Source of the DNA: Rhodospirillaceae bacterium TMED167
GTDB lineage: Bacteria > Pseudomonadota > Alphaproteobacteria > Rhodospirillales_A > UBA2165
Assembly: GCA_002170915.1 (NCBI GenBank)
Contig: NHHQ01000091.1
Span: 1 to 5,767, forward strand
Direction of reading: 5' to 3'
Length of the DNA stretch: 5,767 bases
A program made the position numbers and the translations under genes. The notes under the pieces were generated by a model that worked only from the letters and a program-made list of their open reading frames with translations, did no database searches and was not told the origin of the DNA. Below, piece by piece: positions 1 through 5,404 of this stretch. The first letter of the stretch is position 1. Every line of letters begins with the position of its first letter.

Positions 1-1
1 T

Positions 2-466
2 CTTCGGGTCGATGGCGGAAAGGTCGTCTTCAAAAGCGGGAATGATACCATTTCAGCCACCCAACAAATGGAATATTGGGAGCGTCAGAAAATGGCTGTA
101 GCGCGAGGGCGCGCCGTTGCCGTGCAACAGGGCAAGACGGTACGCGCGGACATATTAAAAGCGCTGATGCGCGAGAGAAAAGATGGGAAGTCAGAGGTCT
201 ACATGGTTGAAGCGTTCGATAATGTGCTCATTGTCAGCGAACAGGATCGTGTCCGGGCAAACTGGGGCATCTACAAAGTTGATTCGGGGGTTGCCACCCT
301 AGCCGGCAATATCACGATCACACGGGCGGACAGCATCCTCACAGGGGACCAAGCCGAGATCAATCTCAATACCGGGGTTAGTAAGCTGTTAACCGCCAAT
401 CACGTAAAATCTAAAGCTCGAAAAAAGAGACGTATTCGCGGTCTAATTTATCCGCAGAAGCAATAA
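2..466 (+). CDS. lptA: LptA (OstA-like) periplasmic LPS transport protein, 3' part
   Basis: This is the C-terminal 154 residues of a gene that begins before the window; the frame is open from base 2 to the TAA at 464-466. LptA forms the periplasmic beta-jellyroll bridge that carries lipopolysaccharide from the inner-membrane LptBFGC complex to LptD. The visible part has the alternating, beta-rich, low-complexity pattern of OstA/LptA domains, with phrases such as GNDTISATQQMEYW, VRADILKALM and ITRADSILTGDQAEINL. It ends in a very basic tail (KSKARKKRRIRGL) like that of alphaproteobacterial LptA proteins. The first ATG in the frame is at 68, but the reading frame is clearly coding before it, so 68 is not the start. 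lptB follows 160 bp downstream, which supports the assignment. Signal peptide and N-terminus lie outside the window. Confidence 0.85.
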   Translation, partial: LRVDGGKVVFKSGNDTISATQQMEYWERQKMAVARGRAVAVQQGKTVRADILKALMRERKDGKSEVYMVEAFDNVLIVSEQDRVRANWGIYKVDSGVATLAGNITITRADSILTGDQAEINLNTGVSKLLTANHVKSKARKKRRIRGLIYPQKQ

Positions 467-488
467 CAGTCCCAACTGCTCCGAACCA

Positions 489-611
489 ATGAATAAGAAA
501 CGACCTGGGCCCTGGCTTTGGTCGAGGCTTTGGCTCTTCTTTAAAAGCATGCAAAACGATGCTTTTACCGGCATCTCCGGTTATGGCAAACTCAGTATGG
601 TTACAACGTAA
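489..611 (+). CDS. Possible small ORF (40 aa), unknown
   Basis: An ATG ORF of 40 codons fills the unusually wide gap between lptA and lptB: it starts 22 nt after the lptA stop and ends 15 nt before the lptB start. The peptide begins with a basic stretch (MNKKRPGP), continues with an aromatic-hydrophobic run (WLWSRLWLFF) and ends in a polar tail. That layout would suit a small membrane-associated peptide. No convincing Shine-Dalgarno sequence precedes the ATG, and I recognise no family. It could equally be a chance ORF in a spacer that carries inverted repeats. I infer coding potential only from position and composition. Confidence 0.3.
   Translation: MNKKRPGPWLWSRLWLFFKSMQNDAFTGISGYGKLSMVTT
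542..581. repeat. Two adjacent inverted repeats before lptB
   Basis: A perfect 9-bp inverted repeat (TAAAAGCAT at 542-550, ATGCTTTTA at 559-567) surrounds an 8-nt loop. The next one (ACCGG 567-571, CCGGT 577-581) has a 5-nt loop and shares base 567. The first stem is AT-rich and the second GC-rich, and no U-run follows, so this is not a standard terminator. The hairpins could affect mRNA processing or the ratio of lptA to lptB expression, or be chance. Confidence 0.4.
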
Positions 612-626
612 AATTACGGAAAGAAG

Positions 627-1424
627 ATGAATTTTAAGGTGGATATAACGTCCATTGAGGGCAGTACGGTCCAATCAAAGCCACGTGTGGTGAGTGAGAA
701 TGCCAAAAGTCTGACTGCTGATAATCTTGGCAAACGATTTGATAAACGCCCTGTCGTGCGGGGTGTGTCACTCTCCATTAAGCGTGGCGAGGTTGTGGGG
801 TTACTGGGACCTAATGGGGCCGGCAAGACGACATGCTTTTACCTGATCACTGGGCTCATCACTCCCGACTATGGCACCATCACACTGGACGGTCAGGATA
901 TCACGGAGCTGCCGATGTACCGTCGCGCGCGGCTCGGCTTGGGCTATCTGCCGCAGGAAGCATCGATTTTTAGAGGTCTTACGGTTGAGAATAACATTCG
1001 GGCCGTTCTAGAGGTGGTAGAACCATCACGTGAGCGCCGGGATACCATACTGGAAGCCCTACTTGGCGAGTTTTCAATTACCCACCTGCGGCGCACCCCG
1101 GCGCTGGCACTCTCTGGCGGGGAAAGACGCCGGGTGGAGATCGCGCGGGCATTGGCGTCGCGGCCGCACTTTGTTCTTTTGGATGAACCTTTGGCAGGGA
1201 TTGATCCCATCGCGGTTAATGATATCAGGGAGTTGATCAGCCATCTGAAAGACCGCGGGATCGGCGTCCTGATCACCGATCACAATGTCCGAGATACACT
1301 TGAAATCATAGACCGCGCCTACATCATTCACGATGGCATGGTGCTGATGGAGGGATCCCCCTCGGATATTGTCGGTAATGAAGATGTCCGCAGGGTCTAT
1401 TTGGGTGACCGGTTTAATTTGTAA
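627..1424 (+). CDS. lptB: LptB, ATPase of the LPS export ABC transporter
   Basis: A 265-residue ABC ATPase that, by family knowledge, pairs with LptF/LptG at the cytoplasmic face of the inner membrane and powers extraction of LPS into the LptC-LptA bridge. All nucleotide-binding motifs are intact: Walker A GPNGAGKT (61-68), Q-loop in YLPQEASIF (Q110), signature LSGGERRRVEIARAL (from 162), Walker B FVLLDEP (182-188, catalytic E187) and the switch histidine in TDHN (H219). GERRRVEIARAL and the C-terminal RVYLG are characteristic of LptB rather than other ABC ATPases. The ATG at 627 follows a GGAAAGAAG ribosome binding site and gives about 27 residues before the conserved core (LTADNLGKRF), longer than E. 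coli LptB. rpoN follows after 24 bp, so the two are probably cotranscribed. Confidence 0.97.
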   Translation: MNFKVDITSIEGSTVQSKPRVVSENAKSLTADNLGKRFDKRPVVRGVSLSIKRGEVVGLLGPNGAGKTTCFYLITGLITPDYGTITLDGQDITELPMYRRARLGLGYLPQEASIFRGLTVENNIRAVLEVVEPSRERRDTILEALLGEFSITHLRRTPALALSGGERRRVEIARALASRPHFVLLDEPLAGIDPIAVNDIRELISHLKDRGIGVLITDHNVRDTLEIIDRAYIIHDGMVLMEGSPSDIVGNEDVRRVYLGDRFNL

Positions 1425-1448
1425 GTAACGAAGAGCGACACGGTATCA

Positions 1449-3029
1449 ATGGCGCTGACCCCTAAATTAGAACTTCGGCAAGGCCAGTCCCTGGTCATGA
1501 CGCCCCAATTGCAGCGGGCCATAAAACTGCTGCAATACTCAAGTGTTGAACTGCGCGAATATGTCGAAGATGAACTCTCTGAAAACCCAATACTAGAGAG
1601 GGACGAGAATGAAACTGGCGGGGACGACCGTCTAGCCGAGGAACACGGTGCAGAAGAAAGACGCGAGGATGAATTTGAGGCCGGTGATCTGTCACCTGCG
1701 GACGATCCCGAGGAAAGTGCATCCCTCACAAGCCTGGAACAGATAAACGCAGAAGAGATGTCCCAGGAAAGCGTAAACTCTCTGGATATGGAGGAATACG
1801 ATAATATCTGGGAACGCGACACCGCTCCGATTTCGGAAGCACCGAGCATACCGGATTCTACCGCTGACTGGGGGACTGGCGGAACCTTGGGTTTCGAAAG
1901 GCCGGATATTGGGCTGGAAAATACTCTCAGCAGTGGCGTCTCTTTGCGTGATCATCTCCTCAATCAAATCCAAATTGAACTCTCCAATCCCACTGACCGA
2001 ATAATCGCGGTCTACCTAACCGATCAATTGGATGACTGCGGCAGGATACCAGATGAGCTGGAAGCCGTGGCCCAACGTCTCGGATGTGAGTTAAATCGAG
2101 TGGCAGACGTGCTTCACCGCATTCAAAAACTTGACCCCCCGGGTATCTTTGCCCGTAGTATGGAGGAGGGCTGGGCCATTCAATTGCGCGAAAAAGACCG
2201 GCTTGACCCCGCCATGGCGACCTTGCTGCACAATATCGAACTGCTGAAACAGCATGATTACAAATCCCTGGCAAAAATATGTCACGTTGACCTCGACGAC
2301 GTACAGGACATGATCAACGAGATTTGGGCACTTGCCCATAATCCTGGCGAAATCTTTGACAACTTCATCGTGGAACCTGCCATTCCCGATGTCAGCATGC
2401 GGCGCGGCGCGGAAGGCAAATGGATTGTCGAATTGAATTCGGACACCCTGCCTAAGGTCCTCGTCAATCAAGCCTACTATGCGGAAATCAACAGGAGTAT
2501 CCGGACAAAAGAAGAAAAACAATATGTCACTGATAAACTCCAGACGGCGAACTGGCTTGTCAAATCGCTGCATCAGCGAGCTACAACAATTTTAAAAGTC
2601 GCCACGGAAATTGTCATACAACAAGCGGCTTTCTTTGATTATGGGGTGGAGCATCTCAAACCACTTGTCCTCCGCGATATTGCAGAAGAAATTGAGATGC
2701 ACGAGAGCACCGTGAGCCGAGTGACGACCAACAAATTCATCGATACGCCCCGAGGAATATTTGAACTCAAGTATTTCTTCACCACTGCGATCAACACCAC
2801 ATTCGGCGGCGATGCCTTGTCATCGGAGACAGTGCGCCACAAGATCAAAATGCTTATCGATGATGAGGCCCCCAACGCGATCCTGTCTGATGACAAGCTT
2901 GTCAGCCTGCTGAGAGCCGACGGTATTGATATTGCCCGCCGCACGGTAGCAAAGTACCGGGAAACCATGAAGATACCATCATCAGTTCAACGGCGTCGGG
3001 AAAAGAAACGCCTCGTCGCCCTCACGTAA
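1449..3029 (+). CDS. rpoN: RNA polymerase sigma-54 factor RpoN
   Basis: A full-length 526-residue sigma-54, which directs RNA polymerase to -24/-12 promoters and needs AAA+ enhancer-binding proteins for open-complex formation. Region I (about 1-50) has the glutamine- and leucine-rich activator-interacting pattern (LELRQGQSLVMTPQLQRAIKL, split here by the eye at MTPQLQ). Region II (about 51-140) is strongly acidic and variable. The core-binding region includes LDPPGIFARS (228-237). A helix-turn-helix lies around 405-440 (MHESTVSRV, TPRGIFELKYFF). The RpoN box ARRTVAKYRE (496-505), which reads the -24 element, is perfect. The ATG at 1449 fits the conserved N-terminus although its ribosome binding site (GAAGAG, about 13 nt upstream) is weak. 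No enhancer-binding protein is encoded nearby. In many alphaproteobacteria hpf follows directly; here it does not. Confidence 0.97.
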   Translation: MALTPKLELRQGQSLVMTPQLQRAIKLLQYSSVELREYVEDELSENPILERDENETGGDDRLAEEHGAEERREDEFEAGDLSPADDPEESASLTSLEQINAEEMSQESVNSLDMEEYDNIWERDTAPISEAPSIPDSTADWGTGGTLGFERPDIGLENTLSSGVSLRDHLLNQIQIELSNPTDRIIAVYLTDQLDDCGRIPDELEAVAQRLGCELNRVADVLHRIQKLDPPGIFARSMEEGWAIQLREKDRLDPAMATLLHNIELLKQHDYKSLAKICHVDLDDVQDMINEIWALAHNPGEIFDNFIVEPAIPDVSMRRGAEGKWIVELNSDTLPKVLVNQAYYAEINRSIRTKEEKQYVTDKLQTANWLVKSLHQRATTILKVATEIVIQQAAFFDYGVEHLKPLVLRDIAEEIEMHESTVSRVTTNKFIDTPRGIFELKYFFTTAINTTFGGDALSSETVRHKIKMLIDDEAPNAILSDDKLVSLLRADGIDIARRTVAKYRETMKIPSSVQRRREKKRLVALT

Positions 3030-3061
3030 TTCTTGGGTCATTTCACACCTGGTTACCCCCC

Positions 3062-3090
3062 TTGACTTCATTGCAGCACAGTTTTAGGTT
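3062..3090 (+). promoter_or_regulatory. Candidate sigma-70 promoter upstream of ptsN (distal)
   Basis: TTGACT (3062-3067) is separated by 17 bp from TAGGTT (3085-3090). The -35 matches the consensus at five positions, the -10 at only three. It lies 33 bp after the rpoN stop and could drive ptsN separately from rpoN. Inferred from motif match only. Confidence 0.3.
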
Positions 3091-3136
3091 CCGCCCGCCG
3101 TGACGGAGAATATCACTAGTTGCGCGGATGAGACCT

Positions 3137-3145
3137 TGTTATAAA
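3137..3145 (+). promoter_or_regulatory. Candidate extended -10 promoter upstream of ptsN (proximal)
   Basis: TGTTATAAA (3137-3145) fits the extended -10 form TG-N-TATAAT with one mismatch. The hexamer at the matching -35 position (TAGTTG, 3117-3122) is poor, as is tolerated for extended -10 promoters. Transcription would start near 3152, giving a ptsN leader of about 130 nt that contains both inverted repeats at 3170-3204. Confidence 0.35.
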
Positions 3146-3169
3146 CAGATACGGCAGGACATATATCTA

Positions 3170-3204
3170 GGCACGGAGTGCTCGTGCCGAATTGTTCGGA
3201 ACAA
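3170..3204. repeat. Two adjacent inverted repeats in the ptsN leader
   Basis: The first repeat pairs GGCACG (3170-3175) with CGTGCC (3183-3188) around a 7-nt loop. Three bases later comes a perfect 13-bp palindrome, TTGTTC-G-GAACAA (3192-3204). The palindrome's one-base centre is too tight for an RNA hairpin and looks more like a dimeric repressor site. The first could be either an RNA hairpin or an operator. Neither is followed by a T-run, so a terminator for rpoN is unlikely. The rest of the 3030-3282 gap shows no coding frame. Confidence 0.4.
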
Positions 3205-3282
3205 ACACCTCCGCTCCTTTAGCTGGAGTTAATTAGTTGAATACCCTTTTATCCTGCTGCCCTCGCGAAAACTATTAGTGCT

Positions 3283-3747
3283 ATGGAAATTATTAACCTA
3301 ATCACCTCTGAGAGTATTTCTCCGGCCCTGAAGGTAACCAGCAAAAAGCACGCCTTGCAGGAGATCTCTAAGCGTATCGCGGAGTGCTACAGCCTGGCAG
3401 AACGGGAAATATTTGAAACGTTACTTGCGCGGGAAAAGCTTGGATCCACCGGTGTCGGCAACGGAATCGCGATTCCTCATGGCAAGATACAAAATCTAGA
3501 CCGCCTACGAGGCTATTTTGCCCGTCTTGAACGCCCGGTCGAGTTTGACGCGGTCGACGAACGTCCAGTGGATTTGATCTTTTTACTGCTTGCGCCGGGA
3601 GAAGCGGGCGCAGATCACCTCAAAGCGCTCGCGAAAGTATCTCGTCTGATGCGTAATAAAATCGTATGCGAGAAGCTGCGAGGTTCCAATACCTCTGAAG
3701 CTCTTTATGCATTGCTCACGGACCAGACATCAAACCAAGCTGCCTGA
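3283..3747 (+). CDS. ptsN: PtsN, EIIA-Ntr nitrogen regulatory PTS protein
   Basis: A 154-residue EIIA of the fructose/mannitol type that acts as the terminal phosphoryl acceptor of the PTS-Ntr chain (PtsP, NPr/PtsO, PtsN). By family knowledge it regulates targets by phosphorylation-dependent binding instead of transporting sugar. The phosphorylated histidine is H66 in GNGIAIPHGKI (59-69), and the second conserved histidine is H112 in DHLKALAKVSRL. The N-terminus (MEIINLITSESISPALKV) matches the family start, and no sugar-transporter domain is attached. The ATG at 3283 has no clear Shine-Dalgarno sequence. Its link to rpoN is typical, but hpf is missing between them and promoter-like motifs suggest its own transcript. 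It ends 28 bp before the convergent DUF1150 gene. Confidence 0.95.
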   Translation: MEIINLITSESISPALKVTSKKHALQEISKRIAECYSLAEREIFETLLAREKLGSTGVGNGIAIPHGKIQNLDRLRGYFARLERPVEFDAVDERPVDLIFLLLAPGEAGADHLKALAKVSRLMRNKIVCEKLRGSNTSEALYALLTDQTSNQAA

Positions 3748-3750
3748 CAT

Positions 3751-3773
3751 AAAAAGCGGGACCTCGTGCCCGC
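3751..3773 (-). terminator. Rho-independent terminator for the hsp20-DUF1150 unit
   Basis: On the - strand, GCGGG (3773-3769) and CCCGC (3760-3756) form a 5-bp GC stem with an 8-nt loop, followed at once by a run of five T (3755-3751). It begins 2 bp after the DUF1150 stop. On the + strand the hairpin follows the ptsN stop but lacks a downstream T-run, so termination of ptsN there would be weaker. Confidence 0.75.
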
Positions 3774-3775
3774 CA

Positions 3776-4021
3776 TTAATGAACGCTGAGTGGAACGAGG
3801 TCGTTTTGTATTGCTGCGGCCATGGCGGAGCCACGATCATTCATGGTCGCAAGTGGCTCTCCATTCGCTGCAAAAATCCCGTAAACATCTGTCCCGTTTG
3901 TCCCGACGGCGCGAACATAAGCTATTTCTCCCATACCCATATTTGACAAATTCGGAGTCGTTAGCCGTATTTGCGCGGGTGATAAGTTTTTTATAGTTTG
4001 GGGTGTCTTGTGTTCAGTCAT
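3776..4021 (-). CDS. DUF1150 family protein
   Basis: An 81-residue protein that I recognise as DUF1150, a small alphaproteobacterial family of unknown function. The conserved features are the GEIAYVRAV segment (31-39), the VYGIFAANGEPLATM core (46-60) and the closing AIQNDLVPLSVH (70-81). There is no signal peptide or membrane segment, so it is probably cytosolic. The ATG at 4021 is preceded by a good GAAAGGA ribosome binding site with 8-nt spacing. It lies 47 bp downstream of hsp20 on the same strand and shares its terminator, so the two are almost certainly one operon. The pairing with a small heat-shock protein suggests a proteostasis role, which is inference only. Confidence 0.85.
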   Translation of the reverse strand: MTEHKTPQTIKNLSPAQIRLTTPNLSNMGMGEIAYVRAVGTNGTDVYGIFAANGEPLATMNDRGSAMAAAIQNDLVPLSVH

Positions 4022-4068
4022 TTCTGCATCCTTTCTACTTCAAGCAATGCCAATGAGATGGCCCGACC

Positions 4069-4539
4069 TTATAGTCCGGCATTCGGCTCCAAATCGATGG
4101 TCTGGCTAGACTGGCCGGGCTCAGACGCACCATTCTCGATTTTAATTTTTTTCACCTGAGGTTCCGGAATGGGCCGGCTCAGGTCAATATGCAGCAAACC
4201 GTCTTGCAGCTTTGCCGCTGTTACTTCAATCCCTTCCGCAAGCACGAAGCTCCGCTGGAATTGCCGACCGGCAATGCCGCGATGAAGATATATTTTACTA
4301 TTGTCATCATCTGATTGGCGGCCGCGGATAACGAGCTGATTGTCCTCAATGGAGACGTCGAGATCTGCCATAGTGAATCCAGCCACCGCCAACGTTATGC
4401 GAAGATGCTCTTCGCCGATCTGTTCTATATTATAAGGGGGGTAGCCTTCAGATGAGGCTTTCGAAACACGATCTAAAACGCGCTCAAAATGATCAAAGCC
4501 CAAAAGGAAGGGACTGTCGAAGATCTGCATTCGTGTCAT
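4069..4539 (-). CDS. Hsp20 small heat-shock protein (IbpA-like)
   Basis: A 156-residue ATP-independent chaperone that, by family knowledge, holds unfolding proteins in oligomers for later refolding by DnaK/ClpB. The alpha-crystallin domain spans about residues 33-122. It begins with YPPYNIEQ, includes LAVAGF (50-55), the class-A type stretch YLHRGIAGRQFQRSFVL (84-100) and the closing GLLHIDL (114-120). A C-terminal IKI motif (132-134), which docks onto neighbouring subunits, follows, then an acidic-polar tail. The start at 4539 is chosen because AGAGGAG lies 6 nt upstream and MTRMQIFDSPFLLGFDHF fits the family. The frame extends to a GTG at 4614, but those extra 25 codons (cysteine- and proline-rich) do not look like an Hsp20 N-terminus. 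The 5' leader can mask this ribosome binding site (see findings). Confidence 0.93.
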   Translation of the reverse strand: MTRMQIFDSPFLLGFDHFERVLDRVSKASSEGYPPYNIEQIGEEHLRITLAVAGFTMADLDVSIEDNQLVIRGRQSDDDNSKIYLHRGIAGRQFQRSFVLAEGIEVTAAKLQDGLLHIDLSRPIPEPQVKKIKIENGASEPGQSSQTIDLEPNAGL

Positions 4540-4620
4540 GCCTGGCTCCTCTGACTGATCGAGTGGGGGACCCGGCCCGCACAAGCAACACCAGGTTAGG
4601 CGTTTCCCCCCCACTGTCAG
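4540..4620 (-). promoter_or_regulatory. Structured hsp20 5' leader, ROSE-like RNA thermometer candidate
   Basis: Two long-range helices can be drawn by hand. In helix B, CCUG (4595-4592) pairs with CAGG (4544-4541) and GUUGCU (4589-4584) pairs with AGGAGC (4550-4545), with a GU bulge and a G-G opposition at 4586/4548. This buries the Shine-Dalgarno AGGAG, and UUGCU opposite it resembles the conserved ROSE motif. In helix A, CUGAC (4620-4616) pairs with GUCAG (4555-4551) and AGUGGGGGG (4615-4607) with UCCCCCACU (4570-4562, one G-U), with a 6-nt bulge, ending right beside AGGAG. A and B cross, so they are alternatives or a pseudoknot. Heat-dependent opening is inference from family knowledge. 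Confidence 0.5.
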
Positions 4621-4651
4621 TTTTATTCATTAGAAGAGAGAGTTTAAAGAG

Positions 4652-4680
4652 ACTTAGGCAGGTTTGGATAACGGGTCAAG
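4652..4680 (-). promoter_or_regulatory. Candidate heat-shock (sigma-32-like) promoter of hsp20
   Basis: On the - strand CTTG (4680-4677) is followed after 18 nt by CCTAAGT (4658-4652). This fits the alphaproteobacterial sigma-32 pattern (CTTG, 17-18 nt, CYTATnT) except at one position. The same bases read as TTGACC-N17-TAAGTC for sigma-70. Transcription would start near 4645, giving a leader of about 105 nt containing the structured region. Confidence 0.5.
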
Positions 4681-4706
4681 GCACGGAATTCGACTTTGAA
4701 ACATTT

Positions 4707-4744
4707 AAAAAATCACCTGAACCGACTTTGTCGCGAAGCCGGTT
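4707..4744 (-). terminator. Possible terminator downstream of the degraded gene
   Basis: On the - strand AACCGGCTT (4744-4736) pairs with AAGTCGGTT (4728-4720), including one G-U, around a 7-nt loop. A run of six T follows, but only after seven intervening bases, which is farther than usual. It lies about 85 bp downstream of the last reading-frame fragment (stop at 4828) and upstream of the hsp20 promoter, so it could insulate hsp20. Confidence 0.3.
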
Positions 4745-4827
4745 GCCGCCGGAGACAGCGCATTTCGGTTCTGCAGAGAGCGCGCCGTAGCCACTTCGTC
4801 GCTTAGATCAGTCTCCGCTATTTTAAT

Positions 4828-5271
4828 TTATGCTTCTTTTACAGACACAGCAAAATTTTGGGTAACGTCCTCGCGAATGTCGATGGCACTCGCGGATGTA
4901 ACGATCAACCGCACCGACGCGCGAACCCGCGCCAGGGGGCCATCAATTTACGCAACTGCAATAACAATTCATTAATCTGATCCCTGAGCGTCACCAGTTC
5001 TGTGGCGGAGGAACTGGCTTCATATTTGCGGGCCAAACCTTCATCTGGACCAGCAACTGGCCCGCCAGCCCCAGCCTGGAGAACGCTGTTTCGGCGGCGC
5101 CTGGCTGGGCGGTCGGGTCGCGAGGGCTGAAGCAACAGGAGCCTCCGCCGGCCCATTAATTCGGCGCCCGGTCGCAAGCTATTCCCCGCTTTTTTCAATG
5201 ACTTCCGAAATACTCTTGGTTAAGGAAGTGGATGACGTCGTAGCATTAAAGAGGCGGACTTCCGAGACATC
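4828..5271 (-). pseudogene. Degraded gene of unknown identity, split by a stop and frameshifts
   Basis: Four coding-like segments line up on the - strand. Segment 1 (5271-5182) contains TKSISEVIEKSGE and ends in a TAG at 5181-5179. Segment 2 (5178 to about 5090) continues in the same frame with an Ala/Pro-rich stretch (NGPAEAPVASALATRPPS). Segment 3 (about 5085-4948), one base out of frame, has GLARKYEASSSATELV followed by TLRDQINELLLQLRK, a likely coiled coil. Segment 4 (4947-4828), again out of frame, has DGPLARVRASVRLIVTSA and ends NFAVSVKEA before a TAA. Segments 3 and 4 show the strong G-first codon pattern of real genes. No start codon is evident, and I recognise no family. Sequencing error is an alternative to true decay. 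Confidence 0.45.
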
Positions 5272-5404
5272 CTAGCACAAATTAACAATTCGCGCTTTCC
5301 TTATCCAGAAATTCCAGATGTGATCAGGCAAATCACACCCAATCTTGTCAGCCTTGCACGTAACCTCCATCCCACCCATTGGTAAATGGGCCCGGCGCGC
5401 TCGG
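5272..5404. other. Short intergenic stretch with a hairpin after the DUF971 gene
   Basis: A perfect 6-bp inverted repeat with a 4-nt loop (CCCATT 5375-5380, AATGGG 5385-5390) lies 14 nt downstream of the DUF971 stop. Without a T-run it is only a weak terminator candidate. A 35-codon - strand ORF (5379-5272) begins inside this hairpin and shares the frame of segment 1 of the degraded gene, separated from it by a TAG. It has no good ribosome binding site before its first ATG, so I do not call it a gene. Confidence 0.35.

Noticed and set aside
524..546. Internal sigma-70 promoter for lptB (TTGGTC-N16/17-TTTAAA)
   Set aside because: Only about half of the positions in each hexamer match, and the elements fall in repeated GGCTTTGG sequence.
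944..1331. Long - strand ORFs opposite lptB, and similar ones opposite rpoN
   Set aside because: They lie fully antisense to strongly conserved coding sequence, are Arg/Ser-rich, and have no ribosome binding sites or family resemblance.
3168..3183. Possible sigma-54 promoter (GGCAC ... GC) upstream of ptsN
   Set aside because: The GG-to-GC distance is two bases shorter than the fixed sigma-54 spacing, and the bases are explained by the inverted repeat.
4540..4614. GTG start at 4614 extending Hsp20 by 25 residues
   Set aside because: The added residues are Cys/Pro/Gly-rich and unlike Hsp20, and the ATG at 4539 has a strong AGAGGAG site. The stretch is better explained as structured leader.
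4452..4790. 112-codon + strand ORF across the hsp20 start and promoter
   Set aside because: It runs antisense to the hsp20 N-terminus and leader, and its composition resembles no protein family I know.
4905..5198. 97-codon - strand ORF as an intact gene
   Set aside because: It has no ATG start, its N-terminal half is Arg/Leu/Pro-rich out-of-frame sequence, and only residues after about 37 look coding. It is treated as one segment of the degraded gene.
5179..5274. TAG read-through (amber recoding) joining 5379-5272 to segments 1 and 2
   Set aside because: The DUF971 gene in the same window uses TAG as its normal stop, and further frameshifts follow, so decay is the simpler explanation.
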